Origin: Citricoccus sp. SGAir0253
GTDB taxonomy: Bacteria; Actinomycetota; Actinomycetes; Actinomycetales; Micrococcaceae
Length of the DNA stretch: 64,000 nucleotides
Assembly: GCF_005877055.1 (NCBI RefSeq)
Contig: NZ_CP039424.1
Span: forward strand, 1,860,001-1,924,000
Direction: 5' to 3'
A program made the position numbers and the translations under genes. This document shows, in pieces, positions 36,904-48,221 of the stretch (within the stretch, counting starts at the first letter, position 1; every line of letters starts with the position of its first letter). The notes below the pieces were generated by a model. The model ran no database searches. It saw nothing but the letters and a program-made list of their open reading frames with translations, and was not told the origin of the DNA.

Positions 36904-39900
36904 TTATGTGCAGAGGATCGTGTCAACCAAGGCCTCGATCTCCGCCGAGGAGATTGATCCGTCGGGGCGGTCCCTGGTGATGATGAGACGCCCGTCGGCC
37001 CGCTTCGTTGACCCCTCACCCCACGGGTGAATGCCGTGGTCGCGGTACCAGCGCAGTTTCTCCTCCCATTTCCTCCGGTAGGAGTCGTTGTTCAGCATGC
37101 CGAGGTGTTCCCAGTAGTAGGTCTCGCCGGTGTCGGCATCCTCGATGGTGAAGTCAGGGAGCCGCGTCATCCCTCCGCGGACCAATGGTTGCTCGTAGGC
37201 GAAGTCGATTCCCTTCGAATAGAGCAGATCGGCGATGATGACCTCGGATTTCGATCGGACGTGGATGCCCTTTCGAGCGTGGTGGATCAGCCCCTTCTCC
37301 ATGTACCGCCCATCGACCTCCACCGGCTGGGGGTCGCTGAACAGGTTGGTCATCCTCGCCGCGGTCTCCGAATAGCGAGGCGACGCGTAATCGCGCAATT
37401 CGCTCAGATTCCCCTGCAGGAGCAGCACGACACGGTGTTGGTGCCTTGTCAGGGCGGTGTAGAGGAGCTCCCGACTCAGCAGGCGACAAGGGCTGGGAAT
37501 GACGATGAGCGTCGTCCCGAACTCACTGCCCTGGGCCTTGTGGACCGTCAAGGCATAGGCCAGTTCCAGCCCCGGGCTGCCATCCTCGTCCCCCAGGTCT
37601 GATCGCCAGTACTTGTAGGCGACGTCCGGTTGGGTGGCGAACTCCACCTCCCACTGGTTGAGCGAGATCTTGGCTCCCTTTCGCCTGAAGGGACCAACGA
37701 CGACGCCGATCTCGCCATTGGCCACGTATTCCAAGGCCTTGCCCTCAGGAGGGTAGAAGTGCTTTCGTGCCTTGTTCCGGACGTTGATGACCTTGTCCCC
37801 ATAGACAATCTCCTGGGGTCCAGTCGGGGCCGGAATCCTCCGCCTCCATGGCGTCTGTTCGTGGGCCAACTCGCGGACGGAGGATCGATACGTGTGCTGG
37901 AGGTAGCGGTTCAACTCGTTGACACCGCCAGCGACGCTACGGACCGGCGAGAGTACTTGCCACGATTCGGCGCATTTGGCGCTGCCCCTGTTGAAATACG
38001 CGTAATCACCGATGACCGTGCCGCCATAGGACTCCTGGAACCCCAACTCATCGTCAGGGTCCTTCATCAGCTCCAGGGAGTTCGCCAACTCGGTCCGCAG
38101 CAGATCGTGCAACTCAGACGGGGTGGACCACTGGCGAACCGCCAAGGTCTCGAACTCGGTCCGGCGTTGCAGGTCGTCCCACACGCTGTCCGATCCCGGG
38201 GGTACATCCGCACCGGAGAACCAGTCAGCAAGCACCATGTCCGGCCGTTCGGTATCGCCGTCCCCCCTGGCATCGACCTTCGTGACGGAATTTGCAGGCG
38301 GTCCACTCTTCTTCTGGACGTGACGACGCTTGATGGTGAGTTCGGCAAATGACGCGTCAACGAGGGGAAAGCCGGTCACATGATGCGCGGAACGGAGGTA
38401 TTCAACGATGTCCACGAAGGGACGGCCTACGCCGATGGGTGGCAACTGACGAGGGTCCCCCACCAAGACGAGTCGCTTGTAGCCGGCGAGCCCGTCCAGG
38501 AGGGCATCGAGTTGTTCCTCCGTGAGCATCGAGCACTCATCGATGATGACGGTGGCGAATCCCCGGCGGGGCGGGGCATCGGACCGCCGATACCGTCCGG
38601 TCTCGGGGTCGTACCTTCCCGACTTCACGAGGAATTGGGCGATCGTCTGTGCCGACCGCCCGATCGCCGACTGCATGCGCACGCGTGCCTTGCCGGTGGG
38701 CGCCAGGAGGAGGATGTCTTCGTTTGCAATCCCCGTCAGGGAACACAACACTTCCAGCAGCGTCGTCTTCCCGGTCCCCGCCGGTCCGATGAGGACGGAC
38801 AACCGTGACTGCGCCAGCGACTGCAACGCGCGCGCCTTCTCGCGACGGGCGTTTTCCTCGTCCACGTCACCCTTTGGAAAGTCCCCCAGCCGACGGTCGA
38901 TCTCCCCGCGCCAGTCGGCTTCGACGGGTAGCGACTTCGCCTCCAAACGTTTCCGCACGAGGGTGGAGATCTTGTCGCGCGCGGCGTGCAGGCGGGACAA
39001 CTGGTAGGCAGGCTTGCCGTCGCCCATCATCACCGTGGTGATCTCTGGGGCGAAGTGACCTTCCGCCACGGCCATGACGTCCTCCGTGACCGGGCAGGAG
39101 GGGTCCAGGGGGGCATCCCTGACGGCCTGAACCAAGCGGGCCTGGGACATGAGGGAATGGCCCTCGTTGCCGGCGCGTTCGAGCTGGTCGATCGCCATCG
39201 CCCGGACGCGGCGTTCGTCCAGGCCGTCCTTCACGCGGGCCTTACCGGCCACGGGATGTGCCTCCCGGAGGGAGTCGGTGGGGAAGACTCCTCGATCGAT
39301 CGTGGAGAACGCCGTGGGATCGGGGCGGAAGCGATCAACCTCGAAGATGCGATACGGGTTGTCGAGCAGTTCCCCGTCGCTGATGTCGATCCCCGCCGTG
39401 ATGCGTTCGGAGCCGACGAACATCCGCGTAGCCTGCTCGATCGTGAGGTCGAATCGCGAGAGCAGCATGAGCAGGTCTCGCCGGTCCTGACGAAGAGCGA
39501 GCCACGTCTTGCACAGCATCTGGCTCGGGACGGGGTGCAGGTTCAGGAACTCACTGGGGTCGCGGAATATCCGGTCCACGACGTCCCACGGATTATCGCC
39601 CTCGTGAACCATGCTCCGGACGGCGTACGAGAGCAGGACGCCCTGCGGCATGCCGAACGCCGTCAGGGCCGCTCCCAGGCCGGGAAAGGCGCCGCGCGCC
39701 CGCCATGCTGCGGCGACCTCGGCGTTCAACCAGGACCGGACGCGATCCCACTCGCCGGGCACCACTTGGGCGAATCGCTCGACGCTCGCCGTCAGGGCCA
39801 GCAGCAGGTTCAGGGCCGCGTCATGGGTGACGTGCTCGGTGGCGTACGAGAACTGCTCCGTGAACTCCTCGGGGACCAGCACGACGTACTCACTGGGATC

Positions 39901-40671
39901 GAGGCCCCGCTGTTGAGACACATCCATGAGGTGCTGGTACGGCAGGAGGAAACCGTCCTCCATCGTGGGACGGATGGAGTGTTGGACGGGGGTCTCCCAC
40001 GTCACCGACTCGAAACCGCCGCGGCGGTTCCCATATGCCTGGCTGGGGGTCCAGCCCGTCACACGGCCGACGCCCACCAGGACGCGCCGCGGATCGTCGG
40101 ACAACGGAGTGTCCTTCGCGTAGAAGAACACCAATGACGCACCGGGCTCGACCGCTGAGAAGAAGGTGTCCAGCATGGCCCGCTGGTTGCGCCCGTGCTG
40201 GATCCAGGCGGGGTCGTTCAACTTCGCCTCGGCGTCCACCTGTTCCTCCAGGCGGTATTCGAAGTCGATGCCGTGCACGTCAGCAAGTCGCACCGCATTG
40301 TCCCGGAGCAACCAGCGGAACGGCACGCAATCCGCGGAGTACGCCGGCAGGTCGAGCCGGACAGGCTCGAACTTCCGGTAGACCTCGTTCCATTCCGCGT
40401 ACGGGTGTTCCTTGGAGACGCTCCGGGACCTGGCGGACATGAATCCGGCGCGTTCCAGGTGACAGGGCGGCAGTTCCGCTCCTGGCAGTTCTGCCCACGA
40501 CTTGCCGGCGTGCGCTACCTCTAGTGCGTCACAACGCTGTTCGGCGATGCGCTTGAGGCGTAGGCACGAGCCGTTGTTGAGGGGGTCCGCGCAGACATGC
40601 CCGTTCCACCCCGAATCGTGCCAAGGTATCCGGACCGACAGGTGCTGATATGGCAAGGATCGTGCTTTCAT
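36904..40671 (-). CDS. RecD-like SF1 helicase with Cys-rich N-terminus and C-terminal PD-(D/E)XK-like nuclease
   Basis: 1255 residues, not a family I can name. Residues 1-80: PYQHLSVRIPWHDSGWNG followed by Cys27, Cys36, Cys47 and Cys70-His71, possibly zinc-binding. About 95-330: uncharacterised, with SLVFFYAKDTPLSDDPRR. About 600-1100: SF1 helicase of RecD type with Walker A LIGPAGTGKTTLLE (627), DECS (712), GDPRQLPPIG (735), TVHKAQGSEFG (1043) and LLYTALTRHQHRVVLLL (1073). About 1120-1255: nuclease-like domain RSKSEVIIADLL, RLPDFTI (1171) and YYWEHLGM (1188), with His where the ExK lysine is expected. GC is low (52% by hand count at 37201-37260). No partner gene. The architecture suggests nucleic-acid attack, perhaps anti-phage defence; this is inference. 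Confidence 0.85.
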   Translation of the reverse strand: MKARSLPYQHLSVRIPWHDSGWNGHVCADPLNNGSCLRLKRIAEQRCDALEVAHAGKSWAELPGAELPPCHLERAGFMSARSRSVSKEHPYAEWNEVYRKFEPVRLDLPAYSADCVPFRWLLRDNAVRLADVHGIDFEYRLEEQVDAEAKLNDPAWIQHGRNQRAMLDTFFSAVEPGASLVFFYAKDTPLSDDPRRVLVGVGRVTGWTPSQAYGNRRGGFESVTWETPVQHSIRPTMEDGFLLPYQHLMDVSQQRGLDPSEYVVLVPEEFTEQFSYATEHVTHDAALNLLLALTASVERFAQVVPGEWDRVRSWLNAEVAAAWRARGAFPGLGAALTAFGMPQGVLLSYAVRSMVHEGDNPWDVVDRIFRDPSEFLNLHPVPSQMLCKTWLALRQDRRDLLMLLSRFDLTIEQATRMFVGSERITAGIDISDGELLDNPYRIFEVDRFRPDPTAFSTIDRGVFPTDSLREAHPVAGKARVKDGLDERRVRAMAIDQLERAGNEGHSLMSQARLVQAVRDAPLDPSCPVTEDVMAVAEGHFAPEITTVMMGDGKPAYQLSRLHAARDKISTLVRKRLEAKSLPVEADWRGEIDRRLGDFPKGDVDEENARREKARALQSLAQSRLSVLIGPAGTGKTTLLEVLCSLTGIANEDILLLAPTGKARVRMQSAIGRSAQTIAQFLVKSGRYDPETGRYRRSDAPPRRGFATVIIDECSMLTEEQLDALLDGLAGYKRLVLVGDPRQLPPIGVGRPFVDIVEYLRSAHHVTGFPLVDASFAELTIKRRHVQKKSGPPANSVTKVDARGDGDTERPDMVLADWFSGADVPPGSDSVWDDLQRRTEFETLAVRQWSTPSELHDLLRTELANSLELMKDPDDELGFQESYGGTVIGDYAYFNRGSAKCAESWQVLSPVRSVAGGVNELNRYLQHTYRSSVRELAHEQTPWRRRIPAPTGPQEIVYGDKVINVRNKARKHFYPPEGKALEYVANGEIGVVVGPFRRKGAKISLNQWEVEFATQPDVAYKYWRSDLGDEDGSPGLELAYALTVHKAQGSEFGTTLIVIPSPCRLLSRELLYTALTRHQHRVVLLLQGNLSELRDYASPRYSETAARMTNLFSDPQPVEVDGRYMEKGLIHHARKGIHVRSKSEVIIADLLYSKGIDFAYEQPLVRGGMTRLPDFTIEDADTGETYYWEHLGMLNNDSYRRKWEEKLRWYRDHGIHPWGEGSTKRADGRLIITRDRPDGSISSAEIEALVDTILCT

Positions 40672-40786
40672 GTGGCCCCCGCACGGGTCATAGGCGGGGA
40701 CCGGATCGCGCTGCCATCACGCCCGAATCCCCCGTTGACGTGGACTTCTCCTGAGGCCAATATCCCAGACGGCCCGGGCGAAATGA

Positions 40787-40820
40787 AGGGGAGCCGCCTG
40801 ATCTCTCAGGCGACTCCCCT
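40787..40820 (-). terminator. Rho-independent terminator of nrdHIEF
   Basis: 15-bp stem with one mismatch (AGGGGAGCCGCCTGA against TCAGGCGACTCCCCT), 4-base loop, and TTCATTTC following in the minus direction. It starts 46 bases past the nrdF stop. Confidence 0.8.
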
Positions 40821-40866
40821 CGGGACGTGTCACAAGGACAGCGATTCGGATATCACTGGAGCGGGA

Positions 40867-44157
<3,291 letters not shown>

Positions 44158-44161
<4 letters not shown>

Positions 44162-44625
44162 GCCCAAAACCTTTCCAATCCTTCACGCACGGCCGTGACG
44201 TCCTCCGGCGTGCCCATGAGCTCGAATCTGTACATCAGGGGGACCTGGCACTTGCGCGCGATGATGTCCCCGGCGAGGCCGTACGCCTCGAAGAAGTTCG
44301 TGTTCCCCGCGGCGATCACGCCCCGGATCAGGTCCCTGTTCGCCTTGACGTTCAGGAACTTGATGACCTGCTTGGGCACGGCGCCCCGGCCGTCCCCCCC
44401 GCCATAGGTCGGCACCACCAGCACGAAGGGCCGGGTGGCCAGCAGCGTCGGCTCCCGGGTCATCAGCGGGAGCCGCGCGGTGTCCTCCGGGTCCAGGCCC
44501 AGCTTGGTGACGAAGCGGTGGGTGTAGCCGGAGGCCGAGGAGAAGTAGACCAGGCGGGCGTCGGTGGGCCGCGGCGCCGGGGTTCCCGCCGCCGCGACCG
44601 TGCCCTCGCCCGCCACGCTGGTCAT
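44158..44625 (-). CDS. nrdI: Flavodoxin-like NrdI, activator of NrdF
   Basis: 155 residues. Flavodoxin fold with [16 protein letters not shown] (FMN phosphate loop), [20 protein letters not shown] and [20 protein letters not shown], all typical of NrdI. It supplies the oxidant for assembling the manganese-tyrosyl cofactor of NrdF. An N-terminal Ala/Pro extension of about 20 residues is unusual but harmless. It is 16 bases downstream of nrdH and overlaps nrdE by 4 bases. Confidence 0.93.
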
Positions 44626-44641
44626 GGGGACCGCCGGGACC

Positions 44642-44887
44642 TCAGGCCACCGAGGAGGCGGCCGTGGCGGCCAGCTCCTCGATCTTGTCCGGGCGGAAGC
44701 CGGACCAGTGATCGTCGCCGGTCATCACCACGGGGGCCTGCATGTAGCCGAGGGCCCGCACCCGCTCCAGGGCCGCGGGGTCCTGGGACATGTCCACGAC
44801 CTCGTAGGCGATGCCCTTCTTGTCCAGGGCCCGGTAGGTCGCATTGCACTGGACGCACGCCGGCTTGGAGTAAACGGTGACGGTCAT
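44642..44887 (-). CDS. nrdH: Glutaredoxin-like NrdH
   Basis: 81 residues. [20 protein letters not shown] with the CVQC redox pair, [10 protein letters not shown], then YMQAPVVM and [14 protein letters not shown]. It reduces the NrdE C-terminal cysteines and is itself reduced by thioredoxin reductase. AGGGG lies 7 bases before the ATG at 44887; another in-frame ATG at 44893 is possible but too close to that site. First gene of nrdHIEF. Confidence 0.94.
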   Translation of the reverse strand: MTVTVYSKPACVQCNATYRALDKKGIAYEVVDMSQDPAALERVRALGYMQAPVVMTGDDHWSGFRPDKIEELAATAASSVA

Positions 44888-45069
44888 GGTCATTCCCCTG
44901 TCCTCGGTTACCGCCTCCGGAGACCGGGCCGGCGGGCATCGATGCTGTTCGTGGATGTCTGTGCTGTGTGGTGCGATGGACCGCTCCGTTGCCCCGGAAG
45001 GGGGCGGATCCGGCCCGTCCCGGCCCCCGGGCCGCACGCGGGGCCGAGAACCGAAGTCATGGCCTCAAT

Positions 45070-45113
45070 ACTACATCTAGTGGTCTGCGCATGCACCAAC
45101 CACAAGATCCTGT
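45070..45113 (-). promoter_or_regulatory. Pair of NrdR boxes upstream of nrdHIEF
   Basis: ACTACATCTAGT (45070-45081) and ACAAGATCCTGT (45102-45113) both fit the AC(A/T)A-N4-(C/T)(A/T)GT core of NrdR boxes. Their start-to-start distance is 32 bases, the three-turn spacing usual for paired NrdR sites. They lie 183-226 bases upstream of nrdH and suggest repression of the operon when dATP is plentiful. Confidence 0.7.
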
Positions 45114-45224
45114 TCCCTCCCCGCGCTCGCGCGTTTCCCCACGCTGTCCACAGGCCCGGTGGACGGACGCCGTGGGCACCATGCGCCCGGAACGCCGGAA
45201 ACACGCGGCTCGGGCCGCGCGCCC

Positions 45225-45256
45225 CCGCGGTCGTCCACAGGTGTGGACCACCGCGG
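45225..45256 (-). terminator. Near-perfect 32-base palindrome after the TPP enzyme gene
   Basis: 15-base arms (CCGCGGTCGTCCACA and its complement with one mismatch) around GG. It begins 87 bases past the stop of the TPP gene; with almost no loop it may be an operator instead. Confidence 0.5.
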
Positions 45257-45342
45257 GGCGCTTCGTGCACAGCCGGGAACGGGACGGGAATCTCCCGCGG
45301 CGGCGGCGTGTCGTCGGCGCGTCGCGGCGGACGGCACCCGGC

Positions 45343-47040
45343 TCAGTGCCCGGAGAACGCCTCCGCGAGCCACCACGCGCCGCGGTCGGAGGCGATGCGC
45401 GCGTCGATCACCAGCGGGGCCTGCCGCGGCCCGTCCACCCAGGCCCGCACCGCGGCCAGGTCGGCCACGGAGCGCACCACCACGCCCTCGGCGCCGTGGC
45501 CGCGGGCGATCGCGGCGATGTCCGTCACGGGGAACACCACGGTCTCGTAGTCGAAGGGCTCGCCCTCGAAGTGGTGTACCTCCGCGCCGTAGGCCGCGTC
45601 GTTGTAGACGATGACCACGAGGGGGATGCCCAGGCGCACCACCGTCTCGAGCTCGGCGATCGCCATGAGGAACCCGCCGTCACCCGTGCCGAGCACCGGC
45701 AGCCGGTCCGGACGGGCCGTGGCCGCCCCGATCGCCGTGGCCAGCCCGAGCCCGATCGACTGGAATGCCTGGGTGAAGCAGAAGCCGGCCTCGTCCGGCA
45801 CGCGCAGGTACGCGCTCGGGTAGCCCATGAAGTTGCCCGAGTCCACGGACACGATGCGCTCGTCCGGCAGGATCGCGTCCAGCTCCCGGGACAGCACGCG
45901 GGGGTCGATGAGCCCGCCCCCGGAGAGGTCCTCGGTGGCCACGCGGTTCCACCGGGCCTCGGCCGCGATGCGCGCGGCCATCCGCGGCGTCCGGTAGCCC
46001 TGGCTGCGGTAGCCGGCCCCACCGCCCGCCGCACCGGCCATCGCGGCGATCGCGTCGCCGTCGCCGCCCAGCACCGCCAGGACCTCCCGCGCCGTCTCGG
46101 CGCAGTCCCCCAGCACGCCGAGGTCCACGGGGCGGTGGGCGCCGAGGGCGGCGTGCTCCACGTCCACCTGGACCACGGTGGCCTCCGGGCCGATGAGCCG
46201 GCCGTGGCGCATGGTCCACATGGACAGCGCGCAGCCCCAGCCCACCACCAGGTCCGCCCCCGCGATCACCTCGGCGGTGAACGGGGAGGAGAACCCGCCC
46301 GAGATGCCCAGGTCGTACGGGTCGCCCTCGAACAGTCCGTGGGCGACGGCGGAGGTCGCCAGCAGCGCGCCGGTCGCCTGCGCGAGGGCGGCGAGCGGCT
46401 CGCGGGCCCCCCGGGCGCCCCGGCCGGCCACGAACACCGGCCGGCGCGCGGCGCGCAGCAGCCCGGCCAGCTCCGCCACCGCGGCGGCCCCGGGGCGGAC
46501 GGGCACCGGGGCGGGCACCGGCCCGACGTCGGCCCCCTCGGCCGGCGCGGGCTGGGCCTGGACGTCGATGGGCAGGGACAGCACCACGGTCCGCCGCTCG
46601 TGCACGGCGGTGCGGTAGGCGCGCACCGTGTCCGCCACTGCCGTGGCGGCGGAGTGGACGCGCTCGGGCACCGCGCCGACGCTGCGCGCCAGGGCGTCCT
46701 GGTCGATCCGGAAGTTCGAGCGGACGGCGCCGGCGGCCACGTCCGCGGTGAGCACGATCATCGGGGTGCGCGACTTCGCGGCCTCGCCGATACCGGTCAC
46801 CGCGTTGGTCAGCCCGCAGCCCTGGTGGGTGGAGACCACGCCGACCCGTCCGGACATCCGGCCGTAGGCGTCGGCCATCGTGGCGGCGCCGCCCTCGTGC
46901 CGGGCCGCGGTGAAGGGCACGCCCGCCCGGCGCAGGGCGTTGGTCACGGCGAAGTTGCCGGAACCGACCACGCCGAACACGTGCCCGGCCCCGAGCCGGG
47001 CCAGGGCCTGCCCGACGACGTCCGCCACGGTACCGGTCAT
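45343..47040 (-). CDS. Thiamine pyrophosphate-dependent enzyme, specificity unknown
   Basis: 565 residues with three domains. N-terminal TPP-binding half: VVGSGNFAVTNAL, ARHEGGAATMADAYGR (catalytic Glu) and STHQGCGLTNAVTG; middle domain with RPVFVAGRGARGAREPLAAL; C-terminal TPP domain with the GDG-N motif in LGTGDGGFLMAIAELETVV and VYNDAAYGAEVHHFEGEPF. This is the family of acetolactate synthase, benzoylformate decarboxylase and related 2-oxo acid enzymes. No partner small subunit is adjacent. It is divergent from a cyclase-family hydrolase, with a 7-bp-armed palindrome between them, so the pair probably works in one unidentified catabolic pathway. GGAGG precedes the ATG. Confidence 0.82.
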   Translation of the reverse strand: MTGTVADVVGQALARLGAGHVFGVVGSGNFAVTNALRRAGVPFTAARHEGGAATMADAYGRMSGRVGVVSTHQGCGLTNAVTGIGEAAKSRTPMIVLTADVAAGAVRSNFRIDQDALARSVGAVPERVHSAATAVADTVRAYRTAVHERRTVVLSLPIDVQAQPAPAEGADVGPVPAPVPVRPGAAAVAELAGLLRAARRPVFVAGRGARGAREPLAALAQATGALLATSAVAHGLFEGDPYDLGISGGFSSPFTAEVIAGADLVVGWGCALSMWTMRHGRLIGPEATVVQVDVEHAALGAHRPVDLGVLGDCAETAREVLAVLGGDGDAIAAMAGAAGGGAGYRSQGYRTPRMAARIAAEARWNRVATEDLSGGGLIDPRVLSRELDAILPDERIVSVDSGNFMGYPSAYLRVPDEAGFCFTQAFQSIGLGLATAIGAATARPDRLPVLGTGDGGFLMAIAELETVVRLGIPLVVIVYNDAAYGAEVHHFEGEPFDYETVVFPVTDIAAIARGHGAEGVVVRSVADLAAVRAWVDGPRQAPLVIDARIASDRGAWWLAEAFSGH

Positions 47041-47063
47041 GATGCCTCCACTTCCTGCCAGGG

Positions 47064-47094
47064 GTGTCCACTCGTGATGGTATGGCCTGGACAC
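47064..47094. promoter_or_regulatory. Palindrome in the divergent TPP enzyme/cyclase promoter
   Basis: GTGTCCA (47064-47070) and TGGACAC (47088-47094) are exact complements 17 bases apart, inside the 74-base gap between two divergent start codons. A shared operator is likely; the binding protein is unknown. Confidence 0.5.
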
Positions 47095-47114
47095 GACCCG
47101 GGAGGACCACCACC

Positions 47115-47912
47115 ATGACCGCCGACTCCGGCACCGCCACCGCCCTGGACGGGCTGCTCACCGACCTGGCCACCGGCCGGGTCGAGATCGTCGACCTGAC
47201 CAACCGGCTCAGCAGCGCCACGCCCACGCTCGAGCTGCCGGCCCCCTTCGCCAACCTCATCGACTTCTCGCTGGAGACGGTCAGCGAGTACGACGAGCCG
47301 GGGCCGTTCTGGAAGCACGCCAACATCCACACGGGCGAGCACATCGGCACGCACATCGACGCCCCGATCCACTGGGTCTCCGGCCGGGACAGCCACGACG
47401 TGGCGGACATCCCGCTGCCGCGGCTCATCGGCCCCGCCGTGGTGCTGGACTTCTCGGCCGAGGCCGCCGCGGACCCGGACTTCCTGCTGGAGGTGGAGCA
47501 CGTGCGGGCGTGGGAGGAGGAGCACGGGCCGCTGCCCGCCGCCGGCTGGGTGCTGTACCGCACGGGCTGGGACCGGTTCGCGCAGGACCGCGAGCGGTTC
47601 CTCAACGCGGACGCGGCCGGCTCCCACACCCCCGGCGTCTCGGCCGCGTGCGCCGAGTGGCTGGCCGGGACCGGGATCGCCGGCTTCGGCGTGGAGACCG
47701 TGGGGATCGACGCGGGCAACGCCGGGGTGCTCGAGCCGCCGTTCCCGGTCCACTACCACCTCATGGGCTCGGACAAGTACGGGATCACCTCCCTGCAGAA
47801 CCTGTCCCGGCTGCCGGTGCGCGGCGCCGTCATCATCGTGGCGCCGCTGCCGATCGTCGGCGGCACCGGCAGCCCCGCCCGCGTGCTCGCCCTCGTGCCG
47901 CGGGGGTCCTGA
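47115..47912 (+). CDS. Cyclase-family (kynurenine formamidase-like) metal hydrolase
   Basis: 265 residues. Metal-binding motif HIGTHIDAPIHW (HxGTHxDxPxH, near residue 78), VVLDFSAEA, GWVLYRTGWDRF and IAGFGVETVGIDAGN. The family hydrolyses amides or lactones, for example N-formylkynurenine, isatin or cyclic imides. It does not carry other tryptophan-pathway genes nearby, so the substrate remains open; co-regulation with the divergent TPP enzyme is more informative. GGGAGGA lies 8 bases before the ATG at 47115. TM2 gene follows after one base. Confidence 0.82.
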   Translation: MTADSGTATALDGLLTDLATGRVEIVDLTNRLSSATPTLELPAPFANLIDFSLETVSEYDEPGPFWKHANIHTGEHIGTHIDAPIHWVSGRDSHDVADIPLPRLIGPAVVLDFSAEAAADPDFLLEVEHVRAWEEEHGPLPAAGWVLYRTGWDRFAQDRERFLNADAAGSHTPGVSAACAEWLAGTGIAGFGVETVGIDAGNAGVLEPPFPVHYHLMGSDKYGITSLQNLSRLPVRGAVIIVAPLPIVGGTGSPARVLALVPRGS

Positions 47913-47913
47913 G

Positions 47914-48186
47914 GTGCCGGCCGCCGGCGGGCCGGGGCCTCAGGGCCGGGTGAAGGACCTCGGGGTGGCCTACGCCCTGTGCGCCTTCCTCGGGCTCGTG
48001 GGGGCGCACCGCTTCTACCTCGGCCACCTCGGCGCCGGCCTCGTCTACGCGGTGCTGACCGTGACCGGCCTGGCGAGCGCGCGGTGGGGCATCGGCTTCC
48101 TCTTCGGCGCCCTCGTCATCCTGCTCGTGCTCGTGGACCTCGTGCGCCTGCCCGGGCTCGTCCGGCGCGCGAACGGCGGCCTGTAG
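47914..48186 (+). CDS. TM2 domain membrane protein
   Basis: 90 residues. The TM2 signature is clear: VAYALCAFLGLVGAHRFYLG followed by the second hydrophobic segment (IGFLFGALVILLVLVDLVRL) with the conserved D before the end. Function unknown. GTG start directly after the cyclase stop, so it is probably co-translated with that gene. Confidence 0.85.
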   Translation: MPAAGGPGPQGRVKDLGVAYALCAFLGLVGAHRFYLGHLGAGLVYAVLTVTGLASARWGIGFLFGALVILLVLVDLVRLPGLVRRANGGL

Positions 48187-48221
48187 GACGCCGGCCCGGA
48201 GGACGGCCGGGGCCGGCCCGG

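Larger units (their letters stand above)
44888..45342. other. nrdH upstream region
   Basis: About 455 bases between nrdH and the TPP enzyme gene, both on the minus strand. It contains the NrdR boxes and a large palindrome (45225-45256). No protein-like frame was recognised; -10/-35 elements of nrdH were not placed. Confidence 0.5.

Noticed and set aside
36904-40671. Calling the large helicase an integrated element with attachment sites
   Set aside because: No integrase, tRNA, transposase or flanking direct repeats were found at either end, so only lower GC and isolation support transfer.
45140-45256. Possible DnaA boxes/origin (several GTCCACAG stretches)
   Set aside because: They lack the TTATCCACA core, occur in a GC-rich region beside a gene end, and no replication genes are nearby.
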